From: an uncultured Lachnospiraceae bacterium
GTDB lineage: Bacteria > Bacillota > Clostridia > Lachnospirales > Lachnospiraceae
Reading direction: 5' to 3'
DNA: 64,000 bases
Assembly: GCA_949471785.1 (NCBI GenBank)
Contig: CASWRE010000006.1
Span: forward strand, 30,100-94,099
The notes beneath the pieces are model-generated. The model searched no databases and had not been told where the DNA came from. It worked only from the letters and a program-made list of their open reading frames with translations. Numbering within the stretch: position 1 is the stretch's first letter; every line of letters starts with the position of its first letter. A program made the translations under genes and the position numbers. Below are positions 25,810 through 35,486 of this stretch, in pieces.

Positions 25810-28113
25810 TCAGGCGCTCCCCGTTTCCCAGCCTTCCAGCTCTTCAATGCGCCGCCGCAGGGATGTATAGCGGTTCTGCTCCGTCCGGTTGGCTATCATG
25901 TCTCCAAAGACTTTCTCGCTTCCCACTAAAGTCACGCACTTTCTGGCCCTGGTGACCGCCGTATAGAGAAGGTTGCGGTTCATCAGCATCCTGGGCCCGG
26001 TGAGCAGAGGGATGATTACAGCCGGGTACTCGCTGCCCTGGGATTTATGGATCGTTATGGCATAGGCCAGCTCCAGCTCCTCCAGCTGCTTGAAAGAATA
26101 TTCCACACACCTTTTATCGTCAAACTCCACCGTCACCAGCCCGGCGGCCGTATTGATCTCCTTCACCATGCCTATATCCCCGTTGAACACGCCCATGCCT
26201 TTGTCCACAGGTATGCCATAACGATCCCGGATCTCCCACTCCAGCTGATAATCATTCTTGATCTGCATGACCTTGTCCCCCTCCCGGAAAAGGCCCGAAG
26301 CAGTCTCCCGCTCCCTTTTCTCTGGCGAACGGGGATTCAGCACCGCCTGCAGAATCTCATTCAGCCGCCCTACGCCCAAGAGGCCTTTGCGCATAGGCGT
26401 CAGCACCTGAATATCCAGCATTCCAGCATCCACATATTTCGGCAGCTTTTTCGTCACCAGGGTCAGCATGACCCGGATAATCGTATCCGCGTCATAACGT
26501 TTTAGAAAGAAGAAATCACGGCTCTGGTTGTCCAAAGGCACGGATTCTCCCCCGTTAATTCTGTGCGCATTGACAATAATATCGCTCTCCGCCGCCTGGC
26601 GGAAAATCCTGGTGAGCTCCACTACGCTGAAAGCTCCCGAACCGATCATGTCCTTAAGCACCTGCCCGGGTCCCACACTGGGCAGCTGATTTACATCCCC
26701 GGCCAGAATCAGCCTCGTACCGACGGTCACAGCCTGCAGAAGACTGTGCATCAGAAAAATATCCACCATGGACATTTCGTCAATAATGATCACGTCATAT
26801 TCCAGAGGATTCTGGGCATTCCGCTCAAATTGTATGGCCGTCCTGCTCTGATCGCTCTCCTCCACGCCGCCGTTTACTTCCAGCAGCCGGTGAATGGTCT
26901 GGGCCTCATACCCCGTCGTCTCCGTCATGCGCTTGGCCGCCCGGCCCGTGGGCGCAGCCAGAGCGATATGCAATCCCTCCCGCATAAACAGCCGTATCAT
27001 GGTGTTGACCGTAGTCGTCTTCCCGGTACCGGGACCTCCCGTAAGAATAAAAATACCGCGTCCCGCCGCCGTCTCCACCGCTTTCCTCTGGAGCCCGTCC
27101 AGCACAATGCCCGTCTCGTCCTCGATGGCGCGGATACTTGCGGAGACAGTATCGTCTTTTTCTGCCTCCGCAATATTCAGTTCCCGCAAAAGCCTGGCCG
27201 TGTCCAGTTCCACATGGTAATACCGGCGGGCATAGACGGAAGGTTCCCCGTCCTGCTCTTTCAACATGACTTTGCGCTCCATCGCCAGATCCGTCAGACA
27301 TTTTTCCATCCGCTCCGGTTCCAGCCCCAGCAGGGCCGCCGCCCGGACCATCAGCTCGGATTCCGGTAAATACATATGCCCCTCGGACGCCGCCTGGGTC
27401 AGCGTATAAAAAAGGCCGCTGCGAATCCGGTAGTCCGAGTCCGTACGAATCCCGATCCTGCCCGCAATTTCATCGGCCATTTTAAAACCAATTCCCTGCA
27501 CCTCATCCGCCAGACGATAGGGGTTTTCCTTCAATATACCGCACACACCGACGCCATACCGCTTGTACAGCTTTGCTCCCATCGACACCGAAATCCCATA
27601 CTGCTGTAAAAACAGCATAACATTCCGCAAATCGGCTTTTTCTTCCATCTGGGCGGAAATCTCTCTGGCAATGCGCTCGCTGATCCCCTTTACTTCGGTG
27701 AGACGTTCCGGCTCCTCTTCCATAACGCGGAGTGTCTCTTTACCGAAGTGTCTGACGATCCTGGCAGCCAGGGCCCTGCCCACGCCTTTAATATTCCCGG
27801 CCCCCAAATACCGCTCGATGGACTGGGTATCCTCCGGCATTTTTACTTCATATTCCGAGACCCTGAACTGACGGCCATAGGCGGCATGTTCCACATAATC
27901 GCCCCGGAACGCCATCGTTTCACCTTCATTGATAAAACGAAAGCTGCCCACGCAGGTGATCTCTTCACCTTCGCTCACAGCCTCCAGCACTGTATATCCG
28001 TTGTCCTCGTTGCGGAATATGATATGCTCCACATATCCTTCCAGTATCTCCAACTGTTCTCTGTCTCCGTTCTGTTTCTGTTCTCTTCCGGTCTCACGGC
28101 ACGGCCGCGGCAT
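25810..28113 (-). CDS. recD2: ATP-dependent 5'-3' DNA helicase RecD2
   Basis: RecD2 works outside RecBCD, which these bacteria lack, in replication-fork and recombination repair. The 767 residues show the diagnostic long N-terminal extension with a helix-hairpin-helix region (GAGNIKGVGRALAARIVRHFG, TEVKGISERIA). The helicase follows: Walker A TGGPGTGKTT (about 355-365), VIIIDEMSMVD, GDVNQLPSVGPGQVLKDM and a C-terminal YAITIHKSQGSEY with TAVTRA. The ATG at 28113 follows AGGG; residues before LEILEGYVEHI are not conserved in the family, so the true start may lie slightly downstream. Confidence 0.94.
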   Translation of the reverse strand: MPRPCRETGREQKQNGDREQLEILEGYVEHIIFRNEDNGYTVLEAVSEGEEITCVGSFRFINEGETMAFRGDYVEHAAYGRQFRVSEYEVKMPEDTQSIERYLGAGNIKGVGRALAARIVRHFGKETLRVMEEEPERLTEVKGISERIAREISAQMEEKADLRNVMLFLQQYGISVSMGAKLYKRYGVGVCGILKENPYRLADEVQGIGFKMADEIAGRIGIRTDSDYRIRSGLFYTLTQAASEGHMYLPESELMVRAAALLGLEPERMEKCLTDLAMERKVMLKEQDGEPSVYARRYYHVELDTARLLRELNIAEAEKDDTVSASIRAIEDETGIVLDGLQRKAVETAAGRGIFILTGGPGTGKTTTVNTMIRLFMREGLHIALAAPTGRAAKRMTETTGYEAQTIHRLLEVNGGVEESDQSRTAIQFERNAQNPLEYDVIIIDEMSMVDIFLMHSLLQAVTVGTRLILAGDVNQLPSVGPGQVLKDMIGSGAFSVVELTRIFRQAAESDIIVNAHRINGGESVPLDNQSRDFFFLKRYDADTIIRVMLTLVTKKLPKYVDAGMLDIQVLTPMRKGLLGVGRLNEILQAVLNPRSPEKRERETASGLFREGDKVMQIKNDYQLEWEIRDRYGIPVDKGMGVFNGDIGMVKEINTAAGLVTVEFDDKRCVEYSFKQLEELELAYAITIHKSQGSEYPAVIIPLLTGPRMLMNRNLLYTAVTRARKCVTLVGSEKVFGDMIANRTEQNRYTSLRRRIEELEGWETGSA

Positions 28114-28159
28114 TTTTCCCTATGCCGTCATTCCGGCTTTGCCGTACATGAACGACTGG

Positions 28160-29164
28160 CTACCTGCCCAGCGTGCTGCCGGACTTCAGCTTGTCTATCA
28201 CCTCAGCATACATGCCCGTGCCGATGGCCACCACACAGGAAGGGTTCTCCGCCGTCATCGTATTGATTCCCGTGCGTTGGCTGATCACTTCCTCCAGCCC
28301 CTGTAAAAGGCAGCCGCCGCCGGTCAGCACGATACCCCTGTCGGCGATATCCGCCGCCAGCTCCGGCGGGGTCTTCTCCAGAATGCTGTGAACGCTCTCC
28401 ACTATGGTATTCACCGCCTCCTGCAGGGCCTCCCGGATCTCCTCGGAGCTCAGCGTCACACTCTTGGGCAGGCCGGTGATCACATTTCTTCCTTTTATAT
28501 TCATCGTCACGACCTGGGGCCGGGCATAGGCCGTACCGATTTGTATCTTCACCGCCTCCGCCGTCTGTTCCCCGATGAACAGATTGTGATTTTTTCTCAC
28601 ATAACGGATAACGGACTCGTCAAAATCATTGCCGGCCACCTTGATGGAGGAAGATACCACCGTGCCGCCCAGGGAAATCACCGCGATATCGGTAGTGCCG
28701 CCTCCGATATCCACGATCATATTTCCGAAAGGCCGGGTGATGTCAATGCCCGCGCCGATGGCGGCCGCCACCGGTTCCTCGATGATATAGACGTCTCTGG
28801 CCCCGGCCTGATAAGTAGCCTCCTCCACAGCCCGCCGCTCCACCTCCGTGACGCCGCTGGGGACGCAGATACTGATACGGGGCTTCCTAAAGGACTTCCT
28901 GCCCATGGCCTTCTGAATAAAATATTTCAGCATCTTTTCCGTAATCATATAGTCAGAGACCACGCCTTGACGCAGCGGACGTATAGCAGTGATATTGCCC
29001 GGCGTCCTGCCGATCATCTGTCGTGCTTCCTCTCCAATAGCGCGTATTTTATCCGCATCTTTATCAAAAGCCACCACGGAGGGCTCTTTCAGTACAATTC
29101 CTTTTCCTTTGGCGTAAACCAGTACGCTGGTTGTCCCCAAATCAATTCCCAAATCTGCTGACAT
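28160..29164 (-). CDS. mreB: Rod-shape determining protein MreB/Mbl
   Basis: Actin-like filament protein that guides lateral cell-wall synthesis. The 334 residues contain the phosphate-1 loop LGIDLGTTSVLVYAKGKG, RPLRQGVVSDY, the phosphate-2 loop MIVDIGGGTTDIAVISLGG, adenosine motif IVLTGGGCLLQGLEE and the C-terminal PSCVVAIGTGMYAE. MreC and MreD genes do not follow, so this may be a stand-alone paralogue (Mbl type). recD2 begins 46 bp after its stop. Confidence 0.93.
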   Translation of the reverse strand: MSADLGIDLGTTSVLVYAKGKGIVLKEPSVVAFDKDADKIRAIGEEARQMIGRTPGNITAIRPLRQGVVSDYMITEKMLKYFIQKAMGRKSFRKPRISICVPSGVTEVERRAVEEATYQAGARDVYIIEEPVAAAIGAGIDITRPFGNMIVDIGGGTTDIAVISLGGTVVSSSIKVAGNDFDESVIRYVRKNHNLFIGEQTAEAVKIQIGTAYARPQVVTMNIKGRNVITGLPKSVTLSSEEIREALQEAVNTIVESVHSILEKTPPELAADIADRGIVLTGGGCLLQGLEEVISQRTGINTMTAENPSCVVAIGTGMYAEVIDKLKSGSTLGR

Positions 29165-29282
29165 TGTTTTCCCCTTTTCAAATATTGTAACCGTTCAGGC
29201 CGCAGACACGCAATCCGGAAAAACAAACCTGCTTTCCCTAGTCGGTATTATACCCTCTTCACCGGAAAATGAAAAGAATTTC

Positions 29283-32120
29283 TCAGAGATATTTTCCGAC
29301 ATAATATCCCGTGTAAGACTCTTTACAGCCGGCCACCTCCTCGGGCGTACCCATGGCAATGACCGTACCGCCTCTGTCGCCTCCCTCGGGGCCCATGTCA
29401 ATGATATAATCGGCAGTCTTGATCACGTCCAGATTATGCTCGATGACGATGACGGTATTGCCGCCCTCGGCCAGGCGCTGCAGGATATCCACCAGCTTGT
29501 GCACATCGGCAAAGTGCAGCCCTGTGGTGGGTTCGTCCAGAATATACACCGTCTTCCCGGTACTCCTCCGGCTCAATTCCGTAGCCAGCTTCACCCTCTG
29601 GGCCTCGCCGCCGGAAAGCGTGGTGGAAGGCTGGCCCAGGCGGATATAGGACAGCCCCACATCGTAAAGGGTCTGTATCTTCCGGTGGATGGAAGGAATC
29701 GGGCGGAAAAATTCCAGGGCCTCCTCCACGGTCATATTCAGCACCTCGTAAATATTTTTCCCTTTATATTTTACCTCCAGAGTCTCCCTGTTATACCGCT
29801 GGCCGTGGCAGACATCACAGGGCACATAGACATCCGGAAGGAAATGCATCTCAATCTTCAGAATACCGTCACCGGAACAAGCCTCGCAGCGGCCCCCTTT
29901 CACATTAAAACTGAAACGCCCTTTCTTGTAGCCTCTGGCTTTGGCGTCGACGGTGGAGGCAAACAGATCGCGGATCTGGTCGAAGACGCCGGTGTAGGTG
30001 GCCGGGTTGGACCGGGGCGTGCGTCCGATGGGAGACTGGTCGATGGCAATCACTTTGTCAAGCTGTTCCATACCGTCCACCCTGGTATGCTTACCGGGAA
30101 TACACCGGGCCCGGTTCAGCGTCCTGGCCAGCTGTTTATACAGGATCTCATTAACCAGAGACGATTTCCCGGAACCGGATACGCCGGTGACACAGGTGAA
30201 CACTCCGAGAGGGAACCGCACCGTAATGTTTTTCAGATTATTCTCCTTCGCCCCCCGCACCGTGAGCCACTGTCCCGGCTTCCTGCGCTCCGTGGGCACA
30301 GGAATTTTTTTCTTTCCGCTTAAATATTCTCCTGTAATGGAGCGGGGATTGGCAATCAAGTCATCCACGGCGCCGATGCCCACCAGCTCGCCGCCATGTT
30401 CCCCGGCCCCCGGACCGATATCCACCACGCAGTCCGCGGCCCGCATGGTATCCTCGTCATGCTCCACCACGATCAGAGAATTGCCCAGATCCCGCAGATG
30501 GCACAGGGTGGCCAGAAGCTTATCGTTATCCCTCTGGTGCAGGCCTATGCTGGGCTCGTCCAGGATGTAGGCCACGCCTACCAGGCCGGAACCGATCTGG
30601 GTGGCCAGGCGGATTCTCTGGGCCTCGCCGCCGGACAACGTGCCCGTGGCCCGGCTCAGGCTCAGGTAATCCAGCCCCACATCCCGCAGGAAACCCACCC
30701 GGGCCCTGATTTCTTTCAAAATCTGATCCCCGATCCGGTGCTGCTGGTCGGTGAGCGCCAGATTTTCCAGAAAATCCAACAGCTGAAGGATCGAAAAACA
30801 TGTCACTTCATAAATGTTTTTATCCCCCACCGTCACGGCCAGAGACTCCGCTTTCAGGCGCTGCCCATGGCAGGAACGGCAGGGCGTGATACGCATAAAG
30901 GTTTCGTACTCCGCCTTCGTGGTCTCGGAACCGGTCTCTCTGTAACGCCGCTCCACATTTTTGATCAGCCCCTCAAAAGCAATATCGTACTCGCCCACGC
31001 CCCTCTGCCCCCGATAGTGTACGGTGACTTTACGTCCGCCGGTACCGTAGAACAGAATATTCCGGATCTTTTCCGGATAATCCCGAAACGGGGTGGACAG
31101 ATCAAAGCTATACTCCGCAGACAGGGCGTTCAATATGGCCCGGGTGAAGCTGCCCTCGTCGGTACAGGACTGCCAGCCCATCACCGCGATGGCTCCCTCG
31201 TCGATACTCAGGGAAGGGTCAGGAATCATGAGCTCCGGATCAAACTCCATCTTATAGCCCAGCCCCAGGCAGACCGGGCAGGCGCCGAAGGGGTTATTGA
31301 AAGAAAAGCTCCTCGGCTCCACCTCGTCCACGCTGACGCCGCAATCCGGACAGGAAAAGCTCTGGCTGAAATTCAAATAGGAGCCGTCCATGGTATCCAC
31401 CACCAGCAGACCTTCGGTGAGCTGCAGCACATTTTCGATCGAATCGGTGAGACGCTTCTCTATTCCTTCCCGCACGGCCAGCCGGTCTACGACAATGGCA
31501 ATCGTATGCTTGATATTTTTATCCAGTTTGATCTCCTCGGTGAGCTCGTACATATTCCCGTCGATCTGCACGCGGACATAGCCGCTTCTTTTGGCCTGAT
31601 CCAGCACCTTCTCATGGCGTCCCTTGCGCCCCCGCACCACCGGGGCCAGAAGCTGGATGCGGGTGCGCTCCGGCAGCGTCATGATCTGATCCACCATCTG
31701 ATCCACGGTCTGCCTGGCGATGACGCGACCGCATTTCGGGCAGTGGGGAATACCCACTCTGGCATAAAGCAGCCGAAAATAGTCATAAATCTCCGTCACC
31801 GTCCCCACGGTGGAGCGGGGATTGCGGTTGGTCGATTTCTGGTCAATGGAAATGGCCGGCGGCAGGCCCTCAATGCTGTCCACCGCAGGCTTCTCCATCT
31901 GTCCCAGGAACTGTCTGGCATAAGAGGACAGGCTCTCCATATATCGGCGCTGTCCCTCCGCATAGATCGTATCGAAAGCCAGAGAACTTTTTCCCGATCC
32001 GGAAAGACCCGTCAGAACCACCATTTTATTTCTCGGTATATCCACATCCAGCCCCTTCAGATTATTTTCTCTGGCGCCGCGGATACGGATAAATTCTCTC
32101 TTTGGTTGATTTGTCGGCAT
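29283..32120 (-). CDS. uvrA: Excinuclease ABC subunit A
   Basis: Damage-recognition ATPase of nucleotide excision repair. 945 residues, standard length. Two ABC modules are present: Walker [10 protein letters not shown] (about 38-46) and GVSGSGKSS (about 645), with signatures [17 protein letters not shown] and [17 protein letters not shown]. Zinc modules CPKCGR..., CPDCG...CPVC and CEACSGDG...CDVCHG are intact. The ATG at 32118-32120 is preceded by GGAGG at 5 nt; a frame-open ATG four codons earlier overlaps that site. uvrB is not adjacent in this window. Confidence 0.97.
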   Translation of the reverse strand: MPTNQPKREFIRIRGARENNLKGLDVDIPRNKMVVLTGLSGSGKSSLAFDTIYAEGQRRYMESLSSYARQFLGQMEKPAVDSIEGLPPAISIDQKSTNRNPRSTVGTVTEIYDYFRLLYARVGIPHCPKCGRVIARQTVDQMVDQIMTLPERTRIQLLAPVVRGRKGRHEKVLDQAKRSGYVRVQIDGNMYELTEEIKLDKNIKHTIAIVVDRLAVREGIEKRLTDSIENVLQLTEGLLVVDTMDGSYLNFSQSFSCPDCGVSVDEVEPRSFSFNNPFGACPVCLGLGYKMEFDPELMIPDPSLSIDEGAIAVMGWQSCTDEGSFTRAILNALSAEYSFDLSTPFRDYPEKIRNILFYGTGGRKVTVHYRGQRGVGEYDIAFEGLIKNVERRYRETGSETTKAEYETFMRITPCRSCHGQRLKAESLAVTVGDKNIYEVTCFSILQLLDFLENLALTDQQHRIGDQILKEIRARVGFLRDVGLDYLSLSRATGTLSGGEAQRIRLATQIGSGLVGVAYILDEPSIGLHQRDNDKLLATLCHLRDLGNSLIVVEHDEDTMRAADCVVDIGPGAGEHGGELVGIGAVDDLIANPRSITGEYLSGKKKIPVPTERRKPGQWLTVRGAKENNLKNITVRFPLGVFTCVTGVSGSGKSSLVNEILYKQLARTLNRARCIPGKHTRVDGMEQLDKVIAIDQSPIGRTPRSNPATYTGVFDQIRDLFASTVDAKARGYKKGRFSFNVKGGRCEACSGDGILKIEMHFLPDVYVPCDVCHGQRYNRETLEVKYKGKNIYEVLNMTVEEALEFFRPIPSIHRKIQTLYDVGLSYIRLGQPSTTLSGGEAQRVKLATELSRRSTGKTVYILDEPTTGLHFADVHKLVDILQRLAEGGNTVIVIEHNLDVIKTADYIIDMGPEGGDRGGTVIAMGTPEEVAGCKESYTGYYVGKYL

Positions 32121-32156
32121 ATATTCCTCCATGTATAGTGTATTGCGGGCAGGATG

Positions 32157-33275
32157 CTAGTGTAGCAGAAATTCCGCCATGACCACATTGGCCAGATCCA
32201 TGCCCCTCTCTGTCAAGAATACCCTATCCCCGGAATTTGTCAACAGTTTTTCTCGAACAAAGTGTTCGATTTTTCTTCCATAGACCTCATTCATGGACCG
32301 CCCGAAGCGTTTTGCAAACTCTGATTGACTGACCCCGGCCGTCATTCGCAGACCCAGAAACATATACTCCTCCATCCGGTTTTCTACCGTCAGTATCTCC
32401 ACATCCCGTCGCAGACATGCAGGGACGGACACATTTTTCAAATAATTTGCCATACTGCGGGTATTACGCCAGCGGGTATGATCCATGTAAGAGGAGGCCC
32501 CCAGCCCGAAGCTCAGATAAGGCGTACCGTCCCAGTAACCGATGTTGTGACGGCAGGCAAAACCCGGACGGGCATAATTGGATATCTCATAGCGGGCATA
32601 ACCATGACCGGTCAGGATCTCCACGGTATCCGCCGCCATCTGCCTCTCCGCCTCCTCGTCGGGCAGGTCGAGGTCCATATCTGCAAAGGGCGTACCCTCC
32701 TCCACGATCAGGCTGTAAGCCGAGATATGCTCCGGGCTCAGGGCGCAGACCGCCTCCAGGCTCTGCCGCCAGGAATCTATGGTCTGGCCGGGCAGGCCGT
32801 ACATCAGATCTATGTTTACATTGTCAAAACCCTCCTCCCTGGCCAGGCGGTAGCTCTCCTGAAAATCCTCATACCGGTGGATACGGCCCAGCAGGGAGAG
32901 CTCCGCCTCATGGACGGACTGGCAGCCGATGCTGATCCTGTTTACGCCCGCCTCCCGGTATCCCGCCAGATGAGAGGCCGTCAGGGTACCGGGATTTGCC
33001 TCCATGGTAATTTCCGCCTCCGGCGCCAGGAAAAACTGCCGCTTCAGGGATTCCGTCAGATCTTTCATCTCTTCTCCGGACAGCAGAGAGGGCGTCCCTC
33101 CGCCGAAATAGATCGACGTGACGGCGCCCTCCCCGCGTCCCCTGCCGCAGCCCGCGATTTCCCGCCCAAGCGCGGACAGATACCGCCTTTTTTCTTCCCC
33201 GCCGCAGGGGAAGGAGAGAAAATCACAGTACCGGCATTTGCGCAGGCAAAAAGGTATATGCACATAAATTTCCAT
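32157..33275 (-). CDS. hemW: Radical SAM protein HemW (coproporphyrinogen III oxidase-like, heme chaperone)
   Basis: HemW-type proteins bind heme and a 4Fe-4S cluster and were long misnamed oxygen-independent coproporphyrinogen oxidase. The 372 residues begin MEIYVHIPFCLRKCRYCDF with the cluster cysteines C10, C14 and C17. YFGGGTPSLL, MEANPGT, NRISIGCQSVHEAEL and NVDLMYGLPGQT-type (NIDLMYGLPGQT) motifs follow. A fourth residue difference from HemN (CRYCDF and not CSFCG) supports HemW. The gene sits 18 bp after lepA, the arrangement seen in many Firmicutes, with hrcA/dnaK not in view. Confidence 0.94.
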   Translation of the reverse strand: MEIYVHIPFCLRKCRYCDFLSFPCGGEEKRRYLSALGREIAGCGRGRGEGAVTSIYFGGGTPSLLSGEEMKDLTESLKRQFFLAPEAEITMEANPGTLTASHLAGYREAGVNRISIGCQSVHEAELSLLGRIHRYEDFQESYRLAREEGFDNVNIDLMYGLPGQTIDSWRQSLEAVCALSPEHISAYSLIVEEGTPFADMDLDLPDEEAERQMAADTVEILTGHGYARYEISNYARPGFACRHNIGYWDGTPYLSFGLGASSYMDHTRWRNTRSMANYLKNVSVPACLRRDVEILTVENRMEEYMFLGLRMTAGVSQSEFAKRFGRSMNEVYGRKIEHFVREKLLTNSGDRVFLTERGMDLANVVMAEFLLH

Positions 33276-33293
33276 ACAAACTCTTTCCGTTCA

Positions 33294-35108
33294 TTACTCT
33301 TCATCCAGCTTCAGTACGCTCATAAAGGCTTTCTGCGGAATCTCCACATTACCGATCTGGCGCATCCGCTTCTTGCCCTCTTTCTGTTTCTCCAGAAGCT
33401 TTCTTTTCCTGGAAATATCACCGCCGTAACATTTAGCCAACACGTCCTTGCGCATGGCCTTCACGGTCTCCCGGGCAATGATCTTGCCGCCCACCGCCGC
33501 CTGAATGGGAATTTCAAACAGATGCCGGGGAATCTCTCCTTTCAGCCGCTCGCACATCCGGCGTCCCCGCTCGTAAGCCGAATCGGCAAATACAATGAAA
33601 GACAGAGCGTCCACCTCCTCGTGATTGATCAGGATGTCCAGCTTCACGAGCCGGCTGGTCTGATAGCCCAGAATTTCATAATCAAAGGAAGCATACCCGC
33701 GGGAGCGGGATTTCAGCGCGTCGAAAAAGTCGTATATAATCTCGTTTAAGGGCAAATGGTATGTCAGCAGGGCCCTGGTGGTCTCGATATACTCCATTCC
33801 CTGGTATTCGCCCCGCCGCTCCTGGCACAGATCCATGATCGGCCCGATATACTCCGTCGTTACCATGATCTCCGCCTTCACCATGGGCTCCTCCATAAAG
33901 TCGATCTCCGTGGGGTCCGGCAGATTGGAGGGATTCGTCAGTTCCACAATATCGCCGTTGGTCTTATGCACCCGGTAGATAACGCCGGGCGCCGTGGTCA
34001 CCAGATCCAGATTGTATTCCCGCTCCAGACGCTCCTGAATAATCTCCATGTGAAGCAGCCCCAGAAAACCACAGCGGAAGCCGAAGCCCAGGGCCAGAGA
34101 GGTCTCCGGTTCAAAGAAAAGAGAGGCGTCGTTTAACTGCAGCTTCTCCAGAGCGTCCCGAAGATCGGCATACCTGGCGCTGTCCGCGGGATACATGCCG
34201 CAGTACACCATGGGATTGACCTTCTTGTAACCCGGCAGGGGCTCGTCGCAGGGATTCTCCCGGTTCGTCACCGTGTCGCCCACCCGGGTATCGGCCACAT
34301 TTTTGATGCTGCCCGTGATATACCCCACCATGCCGGCGGTCAGCTCCTGGCAGGGAATAAACTGCCCCGGGCCGAAATAGCCCACCTCCACCGCGTCGGC
34401 TTTCGCACCGGTGGCCATCATGAGCAGCGGCGTGCCCTTCTTCACCGTACCGTCCATGATGCGGCAGAAAATGATTACCCCCTTATAGGAGTCATAGAGA
34501 GAGTCAAAAATCAGCGCCTTTAAAGGAGCCGAGGAATCTCCCCGGGGAGCCGGGATCTTTTCCACAATCTGTTCCAGAACATCGTCAATATTCAGCCCCC
34601 GTTTGGCCGAAATGCGGGGAGCGTCCTGGGCCTCGATGCCGATCACATCCTCGATCTCCTCCACCACCCGCTCCGGATCGGCGCTGGGCAGATCAATCTT
34701 GTTGATCACCGGAAACACATCCAGATCATGATCCAGAGCCAAATAAACATTACCCAAGGTCTGGGCTTCTATACCCTGGGCGGCGTCCACCACCAGCACC
34801 GCCCCGTCGCAGGCCGCCAGGCTCCGGGATACCTCATAATTAAAATCCACATGGCCGGGGGTATCAATCAGATTGAAAATATATTCCTCGCCGTCTCTTG
34901 CCTTATAGATGATCCGTACCGTCTGGGCCTTGATGGTGATGCCCCTCTCCCGCTCCAGGTCCATATTATCCAACACCTGGGACTGCATCTCCCGCTCCGT
35001 GAGTAGTCCCGTCCTCTCTATGATCCGGTCGGCCAGGGTCGATTTCCCATGGTCTATATGGGCGATGATACAAAAATTTCGAATATTTTCCTGCTTACTG
35101 TCCGCCAT
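33294..35108 (-). CDS. lepA: Elongation factor 4 (LepA), ribosome back-translocase GTPase
   Basis: Translational GTPase of 604 residues. G1 is AHIDHGKST (residues 16-24), G3 DTPGHVDF and G4 NKIDLP. The C-terminal LepA-specific domain ends with [25 protein letters not shown], a signature of the family. GGAGG lies 10 nt before the ATG. It is the first gene of a lepA-hemW pair; a plus-strand MATE transporter stands divergently upstream, so the shared 378-bp gap should hold its promoter. Confidence 0.97.
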   Translation of the reverse strand: MADSKQENIRNFCIIAHIDHGKSTLADRIIERTGLLTEREMQSQVLDNMDLERERGITIKAQTVRIIYKARDGEEYIFNLIDTPGHVDFNYEVSRSLAACDGAVLVVDAAQGIEAQTLGNVYLALDHDLDVFPVINKIDLPSADPERVVEEIEDVIGIEAQDAPRISAKRGLNIDDVLEQIVEKIPAPRGDSSAPLKALIFDSLYDSYKGVIIFCRIMDGTVKKGTPLLMMATGAKADAVEVGYFGPGQFIPCQELTAGMVGYITGSIKNVADTRVGDTVTNRENPCDEPLPGYKKVNPMVYCGMYPADSARYADLRDALEKLQLNDASLFFEPETSLALGFGFRCGFLGLLHMEIIQERLEREYNLDLVTTAPGVIYRVHKTNGDIVELTNPSNLPDPTEIDFMEEPMVKAEIMVTTEYIGPIMDLCQERRGEYQGMEYIETTRALLTYHLPLNEIIYDFFDALKSRSRGYASFDYEILGYQTSRLVKLDILINHEEVDALSFIVFADSAYERGRRMCERLKGEIPRHLFEIPIQAAVGGKIIARETVKAMRKDVLAKCYGGDISRKRKLLEKQKEGKKRMRQIGNVEIPQKAFMSVLKLDEE

Positions 35109-35278
35109 TAGGTCATGACCTCCTGTGTAACAAAATTAACGGAACGCGCCGCCCACCGAACAGGAAACGGCGCTATTTGCTTCTCAATACTATAGCCTCC
35201 CGGCGGGGAATGCGTCAAGTGAAAAAACAGGATGCCGGCCGGAAAATACCCGGATCGCGAAAAAAATCCGATTCCCAA

Positions 35279-35307
35279 TTGATTTTAGCGGCCGGGTATG
35301 ATATAAA
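35279..35307 (+). promoter_or_regulatory. Probable promoter of the MATE transporter gene
   Basis: TTGATT (35279-35284), 17-nt spacer, TATAAA (35302-35307). It lies just upstream of the structured leader, so transcripts would start around 35311-35314. A TATGAT at 35297-35302 is an alternative -10 box. Confidence 0.6.
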
Positions 35308-35310
35308 AAT

Positions 35311-35428
35311 CTCATAAAACCTTTTCAGGGGTGGATTTTTCAAGAACGTCTGCGTCAATCCGACAGCCATTATGAGCGGCATTCTTTTTTCGCCACACAA
35401 TTACATCCGGTAATTGTGTGGTTTTTTT
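35311..35428 (+). promoter_or_regulatory. Structured leader of the MATE gene: candidate guanidine-IV (mepA-type) riboswitch ending in a terminator
   Basis: The leader holds an outer stem CTCATAA/TTATGAG (35311-35317 with 35370-35376) and an inner stem GGATT/AATCC (35333-35337 with 35357-35361) capped by an unpaired loop with ACGTCTGCGTC. Next is a perfect 12-bp terminator CCACACAATTAC/GTAATTGTGTGG (35393-35404 with 35410-35421) and seven T. GTGG at 35331-35334 can pair with CCAC at 35393-35396, so a folded aptamer could block the terminator, giving an ON switch. The guanidine-IV class is known to control MepA/MATE exporters in Clostridia, which is why I propose it. I matched it from layout and gene context, not by a covariance model. 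Confidence 0.55.
35393..35428 (+). terminator. Leader terminator (attenuator) 58 bp before the MATE start codon
   Basis: Perfect 12-bp stem with loop ATCCG followed by TTTTTTT. It lies inside the probable 5' leader of the MATE gene and not at the end of a gene; lepA on the other strand starts at 35108 and runs away from it. This position is what makes a regulatory role likely. Confidence 0.85.
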
Positions 35429-35486
35429 CGTTTTGACGTCCTTTCGGCAAAGAATTTACCGTGTAGACATGTAATAGGGAGGAAAT

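Noticed and set aside
30396..32138. 580-codon open frame on the plus strand
   Set aside because: Antisense of uvrA, with no family features.
35311..35376. Purine or preQ1 riboswitch in the MATE leader
   Set aside because: The outer stem and TATAA-like bases suggested it at first, but the conserved purine-aptamer loop sequences are missing and the length and following pseudoknot do not fit.
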